This document shows, one piece after another, positions 44,191 to 55,945 of a stretch of DNA of 64,000 bases (its first letter is position 1; the number at the start of each line of letters is the position of its first letter). Under the pieces are notes generated by a model. That model saw nothing but the letters and a program-made list of their open reading frames with translations. It made no database searches and was not told the DNA's origin. The DNA comes from Peltaster fructicola (lineage: Eukaryota > Ascomycota > Dothideomycetes). Made by a program: the position numbers and the translations under genes. Where the stretch lies: contig CP051140.1 in the NCBI GenBank assembly GCA_001592805.2, forward strand, positions 3,287,501 to 3,351,500, in the 5' to 3' direction.

Positions 44191-45907
44191 TCCCTCCCCA
44201 TCAATATCGCCGACCCGCGGGCATCGAGCAGGTCGCCTCAAAGTAATCTCACCTCACAACTGCAGCACAACAAAACGTCCGACGGCCCATTTGCGATACC
44301 GAACACACATCAAGATGCAGATGCTCAACACCGTAATCGTCAGGAGTCTGTTACAGGCTACCTGAGCTCAACACCCTTTGGCGCAAGATCCATACCTGCG
44401 AATCCACGTCGTGAGAGCGTCAACTACTCGGGCAGTCTCATGGGAGGCATGAGCTGGGGAGGTATATCTATTGGCAGCTTCATCAAGGATGAGTACGTCG
44501 AGGTCTCGTTGCTGCATCTGACTTGCTTACTGACATGCGCACAGCATCATGACCGGCACATCACCATACAACTTTCAGTCACCATCCTTCCACTCCTCGT
44601 CGTATCTTCCCAAGATGGAGGCAAACTATATGAAGGACTATGTCTGCTGCGACATTCACTTAGATTCCATGCACGAGCTGCTGCAGCACTACGAAGAAGC
44701 GCACGCACAGCAGCCAAATCAGACCATAGGAAGGACTCCACAAGAGCAAAGATTTCCAGTGAACAGAGTGGCAAATGCTACAAACACAGCGCAGGCAGTA
44801 CAGCAGCAGACACAGGCTCAACAGGGAGTAACACAGCCAAGCAATCTGCAGGCCAACAACCACCATAACTTTCCGGCAGTTCCATCGCCACTGTTCAATG
44901 GCGCTATTCCAGATCAGATGTCTACCTTCGATAACCTCGATGACATGGAGATGGACGATGGCTCAATTCTGTCCCAGCTTCCCCAAGGTACACAGTTCCA
45001 GCCACAGCCGCAGTTTGGTCGACAACAGCCTCGAGCACCATCTGTGAACGTCAATCTGGCTAATGCTTTCCAAGGACACAATATGCACACCTCAACGCCT
45101 ACGACACCACATGCTAGTCAGTCCTCGATGTTCGGACTACCCAACAACCCAACAGTTTCTTCAGTCAACACCCCTACGCTAAGCACACAGACCGTATCAC
45201 AGCGTATGGCAACTCCGGACTCATCAACTCCAGGCACGCCCGCAGAATTCGATGTGGACATCTCCCAGCTGAACAATCTCGGCTTCGACTACAACTCGAT
45301 CATGGCCGGCAACTACGACTTCAACAACCTCAACCTGAACCAGAATGGCGGACCTGCCACGATAGACGATCCAGCAAAGCGATTGCTAAGCAGACAAGGC
45401 TTCGGCAACAAGGGTTTCCCGGCATCAGCGCTTGCCAACGATAGCGAGCTCGCTAAGCGCGTTCGCGAGAACCAGCTCCTGAACGGACTCGCGGGTGCTG
45501 GCGGCTTCGTTGGCGAAGAGATCAAACCTTTCAAGTGTCCTGTCATTGGCTGCGAAAAGGCATACAAGAATCAAAACGGCTTGAAATATCACAAGCAACA
45601 TGGACACCAGAATCAGCAGCTCAAGGAGAACCCAGACGGCACATTTTCAATCGTCGATCCCACCACATCTATTCCATACCCTGGCACTCTTGGCATGGAG
45701 AAAGAGAAGCCATATCGATGCGAGGTGTGTGGAAAACGATACAAGAACTTGAACGGTCTCAAATATCACCGTCAGCATAGTCCTCCGTGCAATCCCGAGC
45801 TCAAGATGGGAGCACAGGGCGTGCCAGCCATGCCAAGTGATGTCTCCGGACTGAGCGTCAACGTGGCTGGTGCAGGACTATCAGGTCTTTCTTCCATGGG
45901 CTACTAG
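44191..45907 (+). CDS. SFP1: C2H2 zinc-finger transcription factor Sfp1 (N-terminal exon unresolved)
   Basis: In yeast, Sfp1 drives ribosomal protein and ribosome biogenesis genes under TOR control. Exons seen are about 44191..44492 and 44545..45907, joined by a 52-base intron (gtacgt...gcacag). Family blocks are in order: NIADPRASSRSP, GYLSSTPFGARS, SLMGGMSWGGISIGSFIKD, GTSPYNFQSPSFHSSSYLPK, LQHYEEAHAQQ. The last part carries two zinc fingers: FKCPVIGCEKAYKNQNGLKY and YRCEVCGKRYKNLNGLKY, each completed by K/R-x-x-H. The frame has no ATG upstream of 44191 before a stop near 44155, so a short first exon is missing from this model. Acceptor gccgag before 44191 is a guess. Confidence 0.88.
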
Positions 45908-46581
45908 CGGTACCCACGTGAAGACGGATTGTTCTTTCCTATGGATCTATGATCACCATTCGAGGAAGTCTGCAGCAATGGAGGAGTTCCTTTGCGGACT
46001 GTCAAGTGTGGATTCCTCCCATATTGACCAGGCCTCCTCGAATGGCGTTCGATACAACACCCGACGAGGCACAACACTGCTTTCTTCTGGAGTTTAAACA
46101 AGAGTGGGAGGAGTTGAATGCTTTTGTCGTACGGCCGTCCTTTGATACCCGGCATATTGCCTGTCTTGTCGTTCTTGGTTGGCGCAGTGCTTCAGCATGA
46201 GCTCAAGTCAGCTCTCACCATGGTCTACCACAGCATTGATGTTCCCAGTCACAGGCGTTTCTTACAAGGGCAAAGTTAACAGAATAGTGTGGGAACACGC
46301 TGGATACAATAAATCGTCCATAGTTGTCGTGTCCACGACGTTTTCAAGTACAAATGCAATACGATTCTAATGCTATATCCACTGTCTTTCATGTGACCTG
46401 GGACTACCCGCATCCACTGAGCAGGTGCCCGAATACACTTGTGATACAACGTTCATTTTCTTAGTTTTACACATTTGATGGCATTAGAGCAGTCTACCAG
46501 CCCTTAAGCAACTTCCACTGCTGTGATGAAGCACAAACCCATGAAACTCCCTCAAGATGCATAACGAAGACGACCACCAGC
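45908..46581. other. Intergenic region between convergent SFP1 and RPB2
   Basis: About 670 bases hold the two 3' UTRs. I see no gene or repeat. Confidence 0.5.
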
Positions 46582-49500
46582 TCAGCGGACAGAAACTCCA
46601 CTGCGGGTCGTGAACAGTCTAGTAGCCACGTTCATAGCCGCAAGCTCCTGGAAGAGGAGCTTTGCAGCATATGGAATGACGATCTGAGCAATCTTGGTCT
46701 TGTTCTTGCAAGGTCGGCACTCGAATTGATTCTTGCTCAGGCTGGCGATCGGCGTCATAAGTCCACAGATCTCGCAGATGTGTACGCGGAAAGCGTCGCT
46801 GACATCAAGAAGTCGCTCCTTGAGGAAGGCTGATGCACCGTGAGCAATCATGCAATCACGTTCCATCTCTCCGAAACGCAGTCCACCATCTCGTGCACGA
46901 CCTTCCACAGGCTGACGAGTCAGGATCTGCAGAGGGCCACGAGCGCGTGCGTGGATCTTGTCGTCCACCATGTGGCGCAGACGTTGATAGTAGGTCGGAC
47001 CAAGGAACACCTGAGCTCTGAGCTTCTTTCCAGTATGTCCGTTGTACATGACTTCGAAGCCACGTTGTTGGAAGCCTCTGTCGATGAGATGTCTCGAAAT
47101 GTCAGTGACGGTGAGGTTAGTGAATGGTGTGGCGTCTCCCTCGAGACCGTTCAATGATGCGACCTTTGACAACAAACACTCAATCAAATGAGCAATTGTC
47201 ATACGCGACGGAATGGCGTGAGGGTTGATGATGATATCTGGTGTGATACCATCTGCAGAGAACGGCATGTCTTCCTGGCGATAGGTGATACCAATCGTAC
47301 CTTTCTGACCATGTCGAGAGGCGAACTTGTCACCAATCTGAGGCACCTTGGTCGTTCGTGTGCGAACCTTGACGAAACGCAATCCCTCGACATTGGTCGT
47401 CAAAAGAACCTGATCGATAATACCATTCTCAGTGCTTCTGAGAGGGGTGGAAACGTCTCGCTTGACATGCAGCTTCGTACGCTGGCCGAGCTCTTCAGCA
47501 TCAGGTGCGATAGGAGCTGTCTTGCCGATGATAATGTCCTCGCCAGATACACGTGAGCCAGGTGTAATGAGGCCATCGTCATCGAGCTTGTCATAGGTGC
47601 CACCTTTCATTCTGAGAGTGTCGCTTCGTGTCGGTTTCTCGAATGCTTCGACCACCGACATACCGACACGCTTCTCCTGATCGATGTATGCTCGGTAGAA
47701 GAGCGAGCGGAACAGACCACGATCAATAGAAGACTGATTCATAATCACGGAATCTTCCTGATTGTAGCCGGAGTAACAAGCGATTGCGACAATGGCATTC
47801 TGACCTGCTGGCAGTTCTCGGAACTTGAGGAACTCCATGGATCGAGTTGTCGCAAGTGGCTTCTGAGGATAGTAGAGCACATTGGCCATAGTGTCCATGC
47901 GCAGCAGGTAGTTGGTGAGCGTCACACCCATAGCTTGCTTGCCCATGGCAGATTGGTATGTGTTACGAGGAGACTGGTTGTGATCTGGGAAGGGAATAAT
48001 CGAAGCGCACACACCGAGGATCATAGCTGGATGAATCTCGCAGTGAGTGTAAAGATGGATATTCGGGTTCGGTCGAGGTTGGACACGTCTGTGAGGATCA
48101 TCTGCAGCTTCAATCTGTGGTTCACCTGTCCTTAGGCGTCTGAAGTTGTCCAGATCATCAGGTGTCATGATGATCATAGCTGTCTCTTCTTCTTCAGCAT
48201 CGACGTACTCGACAATGCCCTCCTTGAGTAGACCACGCCAACCATACTCGAGCTGCGCACGCTCTTCTTCGCTCATGTCTGACGAAAGATCGATAGGGTC
48301 TTGCGACAGCTTCTCGAGATGTTCTGGCTGCAGTTTTAGGCGACCAAAGTTCTCGCTTGTGGGATCATTGTCGACAACGAACAGAGGTCGAGTCACTCGA
48401 CCTGCATCTGTGAAAATTTTGATCTCTCTTTCACGAACGTCTCGAATGATGGTTGGCTCGTAACTTATGAGGCCCTTCCGCCGAACGTCGAGAAGCATTC
48501 GTGTGAGTTCGCTGGCGTTGTGATGTACACCAACCCAGACACCGTTGACAAAGACCTTGGTGGCATCTGGCGTAAGCACTGGATCGTACTCTTCTAGCAA
48601 TTGCATCTCTCGTGCGCGCATGAACTGTGTCAGTGGCTCGCCAGGCGTACCAACAGAAACGAAGCACATCAGACTGAGGTTCTTGACAAGACCACAAGCC
48701 TGGCCTTCGGGTGTTTCTGCTGGACAGACGAGACCCCAATGGGTGTTGTGCAGCTGGCGAGGTTTTGCGATCTTGCCATCTCGTCCGATGGGAGTATTGG
48801 TTCGACGCAAATGTGACAGTGTTGACGCGTATGTGTATCGATTGAGCACCTGACTGACTCCCGCTCGTGCTGATGCCGCCTTCTTTTGGTCACCCCAGTT
48901 ACCTGTGGCCAAACTGTATCGAAGACCTGAGCTGAGAATGTTGCTCTTGACTGCAAGGGTCAAGTTGAAGTCCTTGTTCTGTTCAACACAGCGATGCAGA
49001 TACTGTCTGATATCGCGGACAAGCTGCTGAAATTTGAGTCGAAATACCTGGGCCATCAGCGGTCCAGCAAGATCAAGACGCTTCTTTCCAAAGTGATCTC
49101 TGTCGTCCTCTTCCTTGCGACCAAGGGCTACTTGAAGCAGCCTGTTGATCATGTAGCCTAAAAAGAATGCTTTTCGAGTTTCTGCTCCTTCTGACTGGCT
49201 GATATGTGGCAAGAACTCCTTCTGAAGAATGTCTCGTGCGTATCTTATACGATGTTGCTTGATACCTTGTTGTTGTCCTCGTCTACCAATGAAGTCAAGA
49301 GCCACATCGCGCTCCTGGATGACGACAGCCTCTTCTAAGCAGGGCTTTAACATCTCAAGCATCTGAGTGTCGCTCTTCTTACAGATGTGGTTGAGGATGT
49401 CCTCGTCGGAGACGATACCTAGTGCTCTGAAGACAATGACGATAGGGACGTCTGCCTTGATGAATGGAAGTGACACCTTCAGCGTCTTTCCAGATGTCTG

Positions 49501-50361
49501 ACCGTGCAGTGTACCACGATCAAGCAGTTTCAGCTGTGTTGTGGAGATCAAACGAGTACCTCGCTCGACAGCACTTCTGATCTCGGCAACGAATGGAGTC
49601 GGACTGCCCTTCTTCTTGAAAACTTGCACGATATTCGCTGCACTGCGCTCCTGTGCAATCAACACCTTCTCACTTCCGTTGATGATGAAATATCCACCCT
49701 GATCGAAGGGACACTCCTGGAATGCGTATAGATCGGCCTCTGACCGGTTTCGCAATGTACAGATCTTGCTCTTCAACATGACTGGCATCTTGCCGATGAA
49801 GACACGTGCTGCTTCCTGCTTGTCATCGCTCTCCGTGGGATCCAACTGCCATTTGAGCTCGGTCTGACCAGTCGCTTCATCCCAGTCGTCTGGTGCTACA
49901 TATTCTCTGCTGTCTTCATCCCAGAATGATCCCTCAGGAACCTCGCGTGCGATCTCAATTTTCTTGGTCATCTCCAAGTACATCGGAGCAGCGTATGTGA
50001 GATTACGCAAACGCGCTTCGTGAGGGTGCAGCGGTCTTGTCGTTCCGTCGCCTTCAGTGAAGGCTGCCTGTGAGATGAAGACATTTCCGAACTCGATTGT
50101 ATATCGCTTGCGCACGATCGGAAATCTTTCATCATCATCTCCCTGTGGCACTTGCTGATCCAGTGTAATCTTGCCTGTCTCGTTCACAATCTCCTGCAGG
50201 GTCTGAGTGACGAATTCATCGTAAGAGTCAAGTTGCTGCGATACGAGACCCTTGTCGCGAAAGAAAGCCTCGATGACTTGCCAGCAATCTTCTGCAGTGA
50301 TGGCGTTCGGATCGAAGTGCTCGTCAGGCTCGCTCATGTCACCGTTCGCGTAGGTGTCCAT
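46582..50361 (-). CDS. RPB2: RNA polymerase II second-largest subunit Rpb2
   Basis: Rpb2 forms the active-site cleft of RNA polymerase II with Rpb1. The gene is one exon of 1259 residues from the ATG at 50361 ([18 protein letters not shown]). The frame runs further up to 50469 without an ATG. Landmarks include [20 protein letters not shown], the fork region [19 protein letters not shown], hybrid-binding [35 protein letters not shown], and the C-terminal zinc site CEICG...ECRPCKNKT, ending [14 protein letters not shown]. All parts appear intact and length fits. RPB2 is widely used as a fungal phylogenetic marker, so this gene can place the organism. Confidence 0.98.
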   Translation of the reverse strand: MDTYANGDMSEPDEHFDPNAITAEDCWQVIEAFFRDKGLVSQQLDSYDEFVTQTLQEIVNETGKITLDQQVPQGDDDERFPIVRKRYTIEFGNVFISQAAFTEGDGTTRPLHPHEARLRNLTYAAPMYLEMTKKIEIAREVPEGSFWDEDSREYVAPDDWDEATGQTELKWQLDPTESDDKQEAARVFIGKMPVMLKSKICTLRNRSEADLYAFQECPFDQGGYFIINGSEKVLIAQERSAANIVQVFKKKGSPTPFVAEIRSAVERGTRLISTTQLKLLDRGTLHGQTSGKTLKVSLPFIKADVPIVIVFRALGIVSDEDILNHICKKSDTQMLEMLKPCLEEAVVIQERDVALDFIGRRGQQQGIKQHRIRYARDILQKEFLPHISQSEGAETRKAFFLGYMINRLLQVALGRKEEDDRDHFGKKRLDLAGPLMAQVFRLKFQQLVRDIRQYLHRCVEQNKDFNLTLAVKSNILSSGLRYSLATGNWGDQKKAASARAGVSQVLNRYTYASTLSHLRRTNTPIGRDGKIAKPRQLHNTHWGLVCPAETPEGQACGLVKNLSLMCFVSVGTPGEPLTQFMRAREMQLLEEYDPVLTPDATKVFVNGVWVGVHHNASELTRMLLDVRRKGLISYEPTIIRDVREREIKIFTDAGRVTRPLFVVDNDPTSENFGRLKLQPEHLEKLSQDPIDLSSDMSEEERAQLEYGWRGLLKEGIVEYVDAEEEETAMIIMTPDDLDNFRRLRTGEPQIEAADDPHRRVQPRPNPNIHLYTHCEIHPAMILGVCASIIPFPDHNQSPRNTYQSAMGKQAMGVTLTNYLLRMDTMANVLYYPQKPLATTRSMEFLKFRELPAGQNAIVAIACYSGYNQEDSVIMNQSSIDRGLFRSLFYRAYIDQEKRVGMSVVEAFEKPTRSDTLRMKGGTYDKLDDDGLITPGSRVSGEDIIIGKTAPIAPDAEELGQRTKLHVKRDVSTPLRSTENGIIDQVLLTTNVEGLRFVKVRTRTTKVPQIGDKFASRHGQKGTIGITYRQEDMPFSADGITPDIIINPHAIPSRMTIAHLIECLLSKVASLNGLEGDATPFTNLTVTDISRHLIDRGFQQRGFEVMYNGHTGKKLRAQVFLGPTYYQRLRHMVDDKIHARARGPLQILTRQPVEGRARDGGLRFGEMERDCMIAHGASAFLKERLLDVSDAFRVHICEICGLMTPIASLSKNQFECRPCKNKTKIAQIVIPYAAKLLFQELAAMNVATRLFTTRSGVSVR

Positions 50362-50910
50362 GATGCTGAGATATGGCAGGCAACGCTGCGCCCTGGCGAG
50401 GGAGGTATTGTCGCCTGGCCTCAGTGCATGCGCGAGTTGATGTGTTGACACGCGAGTGTCAAATTGCAAGACTCACACCGCCGGCGGTCGACGATCGCAA
50501 ATATCGTGATAACGTATATAGAGCTCGCTGGCTCTGGACGTCGATGCGCGGCCGCGTGACGGTGGAACGGGAGGAAGGGTTGACAGGGCGTAAGGTGTAG
50601 TTAAGGCGAAGTGCCTTTGTTCACGAAAGCCTTCACAAAAGCACGGCTTCAGCCGTAAGACGGGCTTAGTCAGAAATGACTAATGAATATGCTTCAGCAG
50701 AACATCCTACTGGAAGACAGACTTCTAATAACGAGTGTACAAGCTGTATGGAGCTAACGACAATGACGGACAGCATACTGGTATTGGACTGAGGCACAGT
50801 ATACTACGGGTGTAGCCAACGAACTCCGAGACTCCATGTACGAACAGCAAGCAAAATAATTGACATCAATTGAGGGAACCATCTCTCGTGACCACAGCAT
50901 CTTTTCCCAC
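50362..50910. other. Intergenic region between RPB2 promoter and CDC20 3' end
   Basis: RPB2 and CDC20 lie in the same direction. About 550 bases include the RPB2 promoter on the left. No gene is seen. Confidence 0.5.
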
Positions 50911-52746
50911 TCATCGAATAGTGGTAGTCTTCGTCAAGCTTGCCTTAGCAGTGCTACTAGAAATGCTGGACAGAGAGCTAGCACCAGCCTTCTTCTCGAA
51001 CACTTTCCAGAACTTGAGGGACTCATCGGCGGCAGCAGTCGCGAGCATCTGACCATCGGGACTCAAAGCAGAGTGGAGGACACGAGATTCGTGTGCTGGA
51101 ATCTCGATGTTCTTGACAAGAGTCGGGTAACTCCAGATGCTCAGACTATTGTCTGGGAACCCGGATGATGAGACCAGCTCTTTGTAGACTGTGCTCCAAC
51201 GCAGAGAGGTGACTTGGCTACCTGTATCGATGCTGTTGACACGAGCACCAGTAGTGGTGTTCCAGAAATGAATGTGGCGATCATGGCTACCTCCACCAGT
51301 GGCAAGGAGGTTGTTCTGCCATGGGCACCATGCGAGAGCTTTGATGGCAGCTTTGTGGTTGGTCTTCTGAAACTTTGGTGCATTCAAGCTTCGTGCGTCC
51401 CAGATCGAGACGAGGTTGTCGTTACCGCCAGTAGCGAGTTGAGCACCGTCAGAACGCCATTCAAGACCGCAGACCTCGCTGGTATGAGACACGAGTTCGG
51501 CAACTTTGTGCTGAGCGATGCGCACATCGTGGTTGAAGACAAGGCCGGAACGAGCGCCAGTAGAGAGGATGTGCTTGTTCCAACCCATAACTCCAACCCG
51601 TGTCTCATGGCCGAACATCGAACGAAGCTTGCTACCCTCCTCGACGTCCCAGATTTGGACTTCACCCGTGCCAAGTCCAGCGGCAACATATGCACCATCA
51701 CCGGACCACTTGACTGAGGCAATGTAGGTGTCTTCTGGGCACTCTAGAAGAGGGCTGACAGTGCCTGACTCGGCAGACCAGACATAGACGTTGCGTTCGA
51801 GGCCGATTGCAACTTGGTTGCCAGATGACCAGTCGAGCAGGTTGAGATAGTAGTCGTCGACAAGGCCAGGTGCGTCGAGGACTCGTTCTGGTGCAGTCAA
51901 CACACGGCGTTTCCACTGCTGCGCAGATGCGGCAGCGGGCTTCAGAGGACGGTTGTACTGAGAGCGAAGGTCGATTGGACGAGATGACTCTGGAGCGGCA
52001 GGCTTGAAAGCGAGAATGCGCTGCTTGATGGACACACCACAAGCCTCAGCAACCGACTGCTGGTAGGCAACAGTGCCTGGGCTGAGTCGTGATTTGGACG
52101 AGTCATCATCATCGTCATCTCTATCATTGATGTTCAAGCCATCGAAGTTGAGGTCAGATGGGTCGAGGGCAGCAGACGATTGTGGTCGAGCGAGGTCGAA
52201 TGTACTGCCGGCAAGGTTTGCTGCGTTGTCGTTGGTGCTTGACTTCGGACGACGAGGTGTCTCGGATGGATATTCCAGGCGGATAGCTGCACCTGCTGTA
52301 GTGATTGCCTCACTGGCAGATCGGTTTGGGATAAATCGATCAGCAGCAGTGTAGTTGATCTTGCCTTGACTACGCTTTGGAGTACGATGTGTAGAGTTGG
52401 CACGACCGCTACGGGATCGAGCCGGAGTGTTCTTGGTCGAGCCTGCACGAGGACCAGTACCAACCAGGGCATAGTCGCTGGCAGAGGTCTCAATCCGTCG
52501 AGGAGAATCTCGTGGCTTTGTTGCAATATTCGACTTTGGTGAGTCTCGAACGTTGGTCTTGGACACCGATCGGGAGAAGCGAGACATGAGGTTGACATTG
52601 CTGTGGTGTATGCTCTCCTCTTGAACTGCCTGAACACGAGGAGTTTTGGGTGAAGGCGTGAGACCTACATAGCCACCAGCAAGGCGACTGGAGAAGATGC
52701 CATCGCGGCGAGATTTGATAGGGGTGAGTACTGATGTTTGTGCCAT
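50911..52746 (-). CDS. CDC20: WD40 activator of the anaphase-promoting complex (Cdc20/Slp1)
   Basis: Cdc20 recruits substrates to APC/C and is the target of the spindle checkpoint. The gene is one exon of 611 residues, start MAQTSVLTPIKSRRDG. The N-terminal half carries the C-box DRFIPNR (about 136-142), which binds APC/C, and KQRILAFKP (about 240-248), matching the Mad2-binding KILR-type motif. Seven WD40 repeats follow from about residue 290. The protein ends in Ile-Arg (TTTIR), the IR tail that docks on Cdc27. The KILR-type motif favours Cdc20 over Cdh1. Confidence 0.95.
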   Translation of the reverse strand: MAQTSVLTPIKSRRDGIFSSRLAGGYVGLTPSPKTPRVQAVQEESIHHSNVNLMSRFSRSVSKTNVRDSPKSNIATKPRDSPRRIETSASDYALVGTGPRAGSTKNTPARSRSGRANSTHRTPKRSQGKINYTAADRFIPNRSASEAITTAGAAIRLEYPSETPRRPKSSTNDNAANLAGSTFDLARPQSSAALDPSDLNFDGLNINDRDDDDDDSSKSRLSPGTVAYQQSVAEACGVSIKQRILAFKPAAPESSRPIDLRSQYNRPLKPAAASAQQWKRRVLTAPERVLDAPGLVDDYYLNLLDWSSGNQVAIGLERNVYVWSAESGTVSPLLECPEDTYIASVKWSGDGAYVAAGLGTGEVQIWDVEEGSKLRSMFGHETRVGVMGWNKHILSTGARSGLVFNHDVRIAQHKVAELVSHTSEVCGLEWRSDGAQLATGGNDNLVSIWDARSLNAPKFQKTNHKAAIKALAWCPWQNNLLATGGGSHDRHIHFWNTTTGARVNSIDTGSQVTSLRWSTVYKELVSSSGFPDNSLSIWSYPTLVKNIEIPAHESRVLHSALSPDGQMLATAAADESLKFWKVFEKKAGASSLSSISSSTAKASLTKTTTIR

Positions 52747-53244
52747 ATCTGTATAATCCTTGCGTGTTGCTGGTTGTCGAAAGATGACCCAATCAAGGGC
52801 TCCGTGAGTGGTTTATTGCAAATATGTTACAGTAATCGTTGATGCAGAGTGGTCTGATATGAAGCCCGAAGGCTTGTAACGCAAATGAGATGTTTTCGAA
52901 CTGATTCGTTGTGACTTTTTGGGTAGTAGTAAGAAGTCAGACGGAGGTGATAGCAGGGTCGAGTTTTGACTTGCAAACACCCGCTTGCTCGTTGCTGGGA
53001 CAATGGTGGAGGAGCAGCTTCACATCATAAGCGGCTCAAAAATGCACGGGCTAACGTTTGGTCATAGGCATTTGAGATACCAAGTGACGACTATAACGAC
53101 TGAGACATGCACCACGTCCTCATTGAATTGTGTTGATGTGACAAATCTGAGGCGCTGTCATTGACAGCCTATTTCGCGCTGCGATAGCCTCGTTGTGCAC
53201 ACTACACTCCGCCTTGTCTGCGAAACAGCCGCTTCACAGTCAGC
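52747..53244. promoter_or_regulatory. Divergent promoter region between CDC20 and the kelch-BTB gene
   Basis: About 500 bases separate the two divergent start codons. No gene is seen; both promoters must lie here. Confidence 0.5.
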
Positions 53245-55308
53245 ATGTCGGATTCGACATTCGTCCTCAACGGTGCACCGACAATGCGCAGAAACGCTGG
53301 AATCTACAGGCCTCAGATCATTACTACGGTTGGGCAACGACCAGCGTGTCTTGTCAACGCTTCCGTCACCTATGCTGGAAACGACCAGATCTATGTCTTC
53401 GGCGGCTTCGACCAGTACACAGACGAGGTCTACAACCATGTCCTGAAGCTCAACCTCAATGCTCGACAGTGGAGCCTCGTCGACAACTATGGCGACATTC
53501 CTGGGGTACGCATGGGTCATACAGCCTCTTTGTGGCAGGGTAATAAGCTGCTTGTGTATGGTGGAGAGAACGAGCACCGTATCCATCTATCAGATATTGT
53601 AATCTTCGACATCGATACAGCGCACTGGACACAACCTGACATCAGTGGGCCGATCCCACGAGGAAGAGCAAGGCATGCTGCAGTCATTCACGATGACAAG
53701 CTATTCATCTGTGGAGGTATCAGTGGTAGTGACAACGGCGTCCTTGATGACATCTGCTTCCTAGATCTCAAAACGTGGACATGGAGTCGGTCATGGCGTT
53801 TTGTGTCTCGCTACGATCATTCGATATGGATATGGCAGAGCAAGATCTGGGTAGCTGGTGGTCTTGCAGAGGGAATGGAGCGCACAAATGAGCTGTGGTG
53901 GCTGGACTTTCATGGCTCGCCTGCCTTCGAAAGCGGCTTCTCTTACGGAAGTGTGCCTGCAGATGGAGGTCAGTCGGATGGTACTCGTGCAAACTCAGCT
54001 GACTATTCTGCAGTGCAATCGAATTCCGCAACGCAGATCCAACGCAGCGTACCTGTCGCTCCAGGCGCTATCAACACACTTAAGATTGTGTCTTCACCGA
54101 ATCTGCCCATTCAGAACGTAGGCGTTCACTTCCACGTCTTCTCGTCCGGCTGCATGCTTGACTTCGTCACTCCTGCTACAGATCTCCCACTCGAGACATC
54201 CTTGTCTGCTATGGACCTGGACACGCTTCGCTGGCACAAACTAGCGGATGGCAAGCAGCTCTTCCCTGCGTCCTACAGATGGCACTATTGCTGTCTTGAT
54301 CAGGATGGTACACATGCTTGGCTACTGGGCTTCCCTCGCAGTGGCGCATCCGGCCAGAACGAAGACTTCCTCAGTGATGTGCTACCGATAGATCTTCGCG
54401 AGTTTGGCCTGCTCGGCAACAAGATGAGCATTGAGTACCGCTCCGGTCCAGCTGCTCCTGTCTCCGACAACAGTGCTAGGTCTCACCTATCAGCTCTCGG
54501 TGCAGATCTTGCAGCCACCTTCAACGAAGCCCCTGAGAGCGGCTCGGGTACTGATTTTACGATCACTGCTCTTCTTGATGAAGAAGATGATGCCGACACG
54601 ACTTCCAACGACAGTGTCATGGCGGATGCTGTGCCTACAGAAGAGCCAGTTGCTAGCAATGCCGTCGAGGCTCGCACCAGTCGACCTATACATGTTCATC
54701 GCTTCATCCTTTCGGCACGATGGCCACACTTCAGACGATTGTACAACCACAAGATGCGCGAATTTCACACTCGACACATGCATATTCCTGAGCCGTACAC
54801 TGCGGTCAAGGCTTTCCTCTACTATCTCTACACAGACTCGATATCTGCTTCACCAGGAGGAGAAGCTTCATCTGAGGCTCCCACCGTGGAAGACGTGGCC
54901 GATATGCTTGTAATGAGCAACCTGTACGACATGGAACGTCTTCGAGCGCTGTGCGTACACAGACTGCAGCGCGAGCTCGATGTGCAGCATGCTGCGCTCA
55001 TCTTCGACAAAGCATCAACAGCACAAGACAGATTTCTCAGAAACCTTGCAGCTACCTTCTGCATGACACACTGGGGTCGTGTGGTAAGGACTGACGGTTT
55101 CAGACGGCTCAAGCGGTCGGCTATGCTCGAACTCTGCAAAGGCGTTGACACAGAGGGACGGGTCGTTGGTGGTGACGAGCTCGAGGCTGTGGGAGGCCTT
55201 GGCGGAGCACGCTTCGGCAGCAACATGTCATCTGGTCGTAAGCGAGGTCGACTTAGTATACCCGGTGATGATATCGATGCGGACGGTAGTGACGGGATGT
55301 CATCATGA
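53245..55308 (+). CDS. Kelch-repeat and BTB-domain protein (Ral2-like layout)
   Basis: A single exon of 687 residues starts MSDSTFVLNGAPTMRRNAG. Kelch repeats fill the first half: QIYVFGGFDQYTDEVYNHV, KLLVYGGENEHRIHLSDI, KLFICGGISGSDNGVLDDI and KIWVAGGLAEGMERTNEL, each with the GG pair and a later W, forming part of a propeller. After an acidic linker (DEEDDADTTSNDSVMADA) a BTB domain follows (IHVHRFILSARWPHFRRLY ... YLYTDSISA ... LVMSNLYDMERLRALCVHRL). The C-terminus has RKRGRLSIPGDD. Kelch first and BTB last is the order in fission yeast Ral2, which helps Ras1 signalling. That identity is a guess from layout; a CUL3 adaptor role is the alternative. Confidence 0.82.
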   Translation: MSDSTFVLNGAPTMRRNAGIYRPQIITTVGQRPACLVNASVTYAGNDQIYVFGGFDQYTDEVYNHVLKLNLNARQWSLVDNYGDIPGVRMGHTASLWQGNKLLVYGGENEHRIHLSDIVIFDIDTAHWTQPDISGPIPRGRARHAAVIHDDKLFICGGISGSDNGVLDDICFLDLKTWTWSRSWRFVSRYDHSIWIWQSKIWVAGGLAEGMERTNELWWLDFHGSPAFESGFSYGSVPADGGQSDGTRANSADYSAVQSNSATQIQRSVPVAPGAINTLKIVSSPNLPIQNVGVHFHVFSSGCMLDFVTPATDLPLETSLSAMDLDTLRWHKLADGKQLFPASYRWHYCCLDQDGTHAWLLGFPRSGASGQNEDFLSDVLPIDLREFGLLGNKMSIEYRSGPAAPVSDNSARSHLSALGADLAATFNEAPESGSGTDFTITALLDEEDDADTTSNDSVMADAVPTEEPVASNAVEARTSRPIHVHRFILSARWPHFRRLYNHKMREFHTRHMHIPEPYTAVKAFLYYLYTDSISASPGGEASSEAPTVEDVADMLVMSNLYDMERLRALCVHRLQRELDVQHAALIFDKASTAQDRFLRNLAATFCMTHWGRVVRTDGFRRLKRSAMLELCKGVDTEGRVVGGDELEAVGGLGGARFGSNMSSGRKRGRLSIPGDDIDADGSDGMSS

Positions 55309-55945
55309 TGAGCACGAAGGCCACCTAATGACGATACAACGATCATGGCGTTTGATTGGTAAAAGGTCAGCATGCATCTGTGATGCCTACAAGAGGTACA
55401 TGCTATAAGGGATGCCCAGGCTGTTCTCTTGATAATGAGATCTACGCGTTCAGCCGAACCAACCTTGATTTACATACTCCTTCAGCCCAGTGTGCCGCTA
55501 ATGCCAGCGCATGACTCTACGTCATACAAGATACATGTGCTTGAGTTCAGTACCTGCATTAGAGCTGGTTTGGTCTCGATGATCATTGCAAGGTAGCAAA
55601 GCTAAGCGTGCTTGACAGCTTTGTAGGTCGAAGATAGCTAGGACATGTGCACATTGTGTTCAGATCGTAGACCACTAAAAACGATGAGAAGGTGGGATAG
55701 CAACACATAGAGTACTGATACTACGAATGTGAAACGACTGCCAAACGAGCGCTGGCTGGCTGAGCTCCACTAAGCAAATGCTCGGGTATCGAAGTGACCG
55801 GGTATATACACATCAAAAGATTGATGCTCGCTGTCAATGAACCTTCTCTTGATCTCTTTGCTTGACTCATGATGAAAGGGAAATGGCAAGCCCTGCTTGG
55901 AACGATCGTATTTTTTGTCATATTGCGAAATGTCGTAAACGTCCT
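55309..55945. other. Intergenic region between convergent genes
   Basis: About 640 bases hold the 3' UTRs of the kelch-BTB and glucanase genes. I see no gene or repeat. Confidence 0.5.
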